From Prostheceraeus crozeri (lineage: Eukaryota > Platyhelminthes > Polycladida > Euryleptidae), in the NCBI GenBank assembly GCA_907163375.1, contig CAJQUW010011528.1, forward strand, positions 114,274 through 178,273: a DNA stretch of 64,000 bases, given 5' to 3'. The first letter of the stretch is position 1; every line of letters begins with the position of its first letter. The translations under genes and the position numbers were made by a program. Shown here piece after piece: positions 62,749 to 64,000 of the stretch. A model generated the notes under the pieces. It did not search any database and had not been told where the DNA came from. It saw only the letters and a program-made list of their open reading frames with translations.

Positions 62749-64000
62749 ATGTCTTTGCTAATTGAAAATAAATTTGAATTAGATAAACCACCAGGTGTTA
62801 GTTATAATCAAAAAAAGAATGACTATATAAGAATTGCTATGAATCCCGGATCTTCTAGTAGAGTAAATACTGGAGGAGATTTAATTTTTGAAGTTGATAA
62901 TCAGCAGAGTTATTTATATTCACCTGATTCATTTTTACACTGTGAATATTCTTTATATAGTGATGCCAATTTTACAACACCATTACCAGATACCGATAAT
63001 ATTGCATTAGAGAATAATTTTTTTCCAAGATTATTTACACAAATGCGTTTAGATGTTGCAACTCGAAATATAGAAACAATAAGTGATTCTCCAGGTGTAA
63101 TTGATACAATGCTTAGATTTGTAACAATTGGTGAAAATAATAAAAAGTATGAAATCGAAGGTTGGTTTCCTGATACTAATGATGTTATAAGTATAGATGA
63201 TTTAACTTACGCTGGAACAGATGCAGCAGGAATTGCGAAAGATGTAGAAAATATTGCAAAACATTTACATAAAACAAACAATAGTGCATATAAAGAAAGA
63301 CGTGAATTTAACAAGAAAAGTAAACAGACAGTTAATTGGTCATTGTCTCCATTATTCGGATATTTAGATTATGATAAAATATCATATCAATTAAAATTTA
63401 AATTAATAATTCATCGCACAGCAAATAATGAATTAATCTTTTTTGGTAAGACTGGAAAAAAAGCATATTTAAAAATTGATAGACTTGAATGGTGGATTAA
63501 GCATATTACTCCTAGTTTAGAGGTTGAAACAGCTATTGCAACAAGATTAAATACTAACAAACCAATTTCAGTAAATTTTCTAAAGCGTACTGCTAGTTCA
63601 GTAACTTTTTCCGAACAAAGATTTAACTGGCATTTTACTAGAACTACGAATACTCCAAGATATTTATTACTAACATTTCAAAGAAATAATTCTCCAAGTT
63701 TTGATAAGAACAATAATCTTTTTCATATTAATACAATTCGAAGTTTACAAGTTTCATTAAATCAAACCCGATATCCAATTTATCCATTAAGATTCGATGA
63801 TACCAATAATCAATTTATGGAAGGTTATGATTCTTATAGAAATCTTTGTCTAGAATTTGGAGTTGAAGCACAATTAACTCCTGGAGATTGGAGACATTTA
63901 TATCCTGTTTTCTGTTTCGATTTAAGTGCACAATCTGAAGATATTATCAAGACTGGTTGCGATGTAACAATTAATATTGAAAAGAAAGATTCCACAACTT
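62749..64000 (+). CDS. Major capsid protein (double jelly-roll), intact to the window end
   Basis: ATG 62749 (MSLLIENKFELDKPPGVSYN), preceded by TTATTTTTTATAAAA. By codon reading the frame is open for all 417 codons to 64000. By comparison with Element II only about 25 residues are missing. First jelly-roll part: FLHCEYSLYSDANFTTPLP, NNFFPRLFTQMRLDVATRNI. Linker: YKERREFNKKSKQ. Second part: FSEQRFNWHFTRTTN, FQRNNSPSFDKNNNLFHINT. The protein forms the capsid shell. Confidence 0.85.
   Translation, partial: MSLLIENKFELDKPPGVSYNQKKNDYIRIAMNPGSSSRVNTGGDLIFEVDNQQSYLYSPDSFLHCEYSLYSDANFTTPLPDTDNIALENNFFPRLFTQMRLDVATRNIETISDSPGVIDTMLRFVTIGENNKKYEIEGWFPDTNDVISIDDLTYAGTDAAGIAKDVENIAKHLHKTNNSAYKERREFNKKSKQTVNWSLSPLFGYLDYDKISYQLKFKLIIHRTANNELIFFGKTGKKAYLKIDRLEWWIKHITPSLEVETAIATRLNTNKPISVNFLKRTASSVTFSEQRFNWHFTRTTNTPRYLLLTFQRNNSPSFDKNNNLFHINTIRSLQVSLNQTRYPIYPLRFDDTNNQFMEGYDSYRNLCLEFGVEAQLTPGDWRHLYPVFCFDLSAQSEDIIKTGCDVTINIEKKDSTT

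Larger units (their letters stand above)
49337..64000 (+). mobile_element. Element III: left part of a Polinton/Maverick-like integrated virus
   Basis: Starts AGTAATGGGCAAAAGACCG, the same terminus as Element I, and runs past the window end. Plus-strand genes: E, a protease relic, A, B, C penton, D ATPase. Then on the minus strand, PolB type 2 with N-terminal zinc fingers and the clamp-like gene. Plus strand again: fibre-like, minor virion protein, MCP. Integrase and protease are expected further right by synteny with Element II. Most genes carry indels; C and the visible MCP are open. Confidence 0.9.

Overview
AT-rich nuclear DNA of an animal, most likely an invertebrate. No cellular host gene is recognisable. 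The window is dominated by three integrated Polinton/Maverick-type (adintovirus-like) viral elements, set among piggyBac, hAT-like, TA-flanked, LINE and Penelope-like elements. No tRNA, rRNA or CRISPR array was seen, and the species cannot be named from this sequence. A 23-base run of N at 31462-31484 marks an assembly gap.

Layout. Element I (1-6951) is the right part of a Polinton. It holds a tail fragment of a family-B DNA polymerase, a conserved gene B, a penton-like protein C, an FtsK/HerA packaging ATPase D, a two-helix membrane protein A, and a terminal inverted repeat (TIR) split by piggyBac-1 (4047-6591, TTAA duplication). Host-like DNA follows, with a LINE tail and a TA-flanked MITE (7996-9041). 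Next comes piggyBac-2 (9122-29436), which is split by Element II (11026-29084). Element II is a complete 18,059-bp Polinton with 6-bp target duplications (ACCGCA) and AG...CT termini. 29441-49336 is repeat-rich host DNA with a LINE RT fragment, a GIY-YIG Penelope fragment, two nested MITEs, an RTE-like LINE, an hAT-type nonautonomous element and several inverted or tandem duplications, but no supportable host gene. Element III (49337 to beyond 64000) has the same terminus as Element I and runs off the window inside an intact major capsid gene.

How the genes work together. In Elements II and III the order is A membrane protein, B, C penton, D ATPase, polymerase, clamp-like protein, fibre-like protein, hydrophobic minor virion protein, double-jelly-roll capsid protein. 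In Element II this is followed by a second hydrophobic protein, a phospholipase A2-like domain joined to a retroviral-type integrase, and an adenain-like protease. Together these cover self-synthesising replication, capsid assembly and maturation, membrane breach and integration. The capsid-side genes are nearly identical in Elements II and III, but the polymerases in the same slot are of different types and lie in opposite orientations. Most ORFs carry one or a few frameshifts or stops. A few are intact: C in Elements I and III; A, B and D in Element II; and MCP in Element III as far as it is visible.

Most notable: (1) short double-hairpin inserts, about 30-45 bp, scattered through the viral elements, including in-frame inside ORFs, with filled and empty sites visible by comparing copies; (2) the polymerase cassette exchange; (3) a possible PCNA-like clamp gene; (4) a fibre gene with a phage-tail-fibre-like N-terminal motif; (5) a PLA2-integrase joint gene; (6) terminal hairpins and terminus replacement in Element II.
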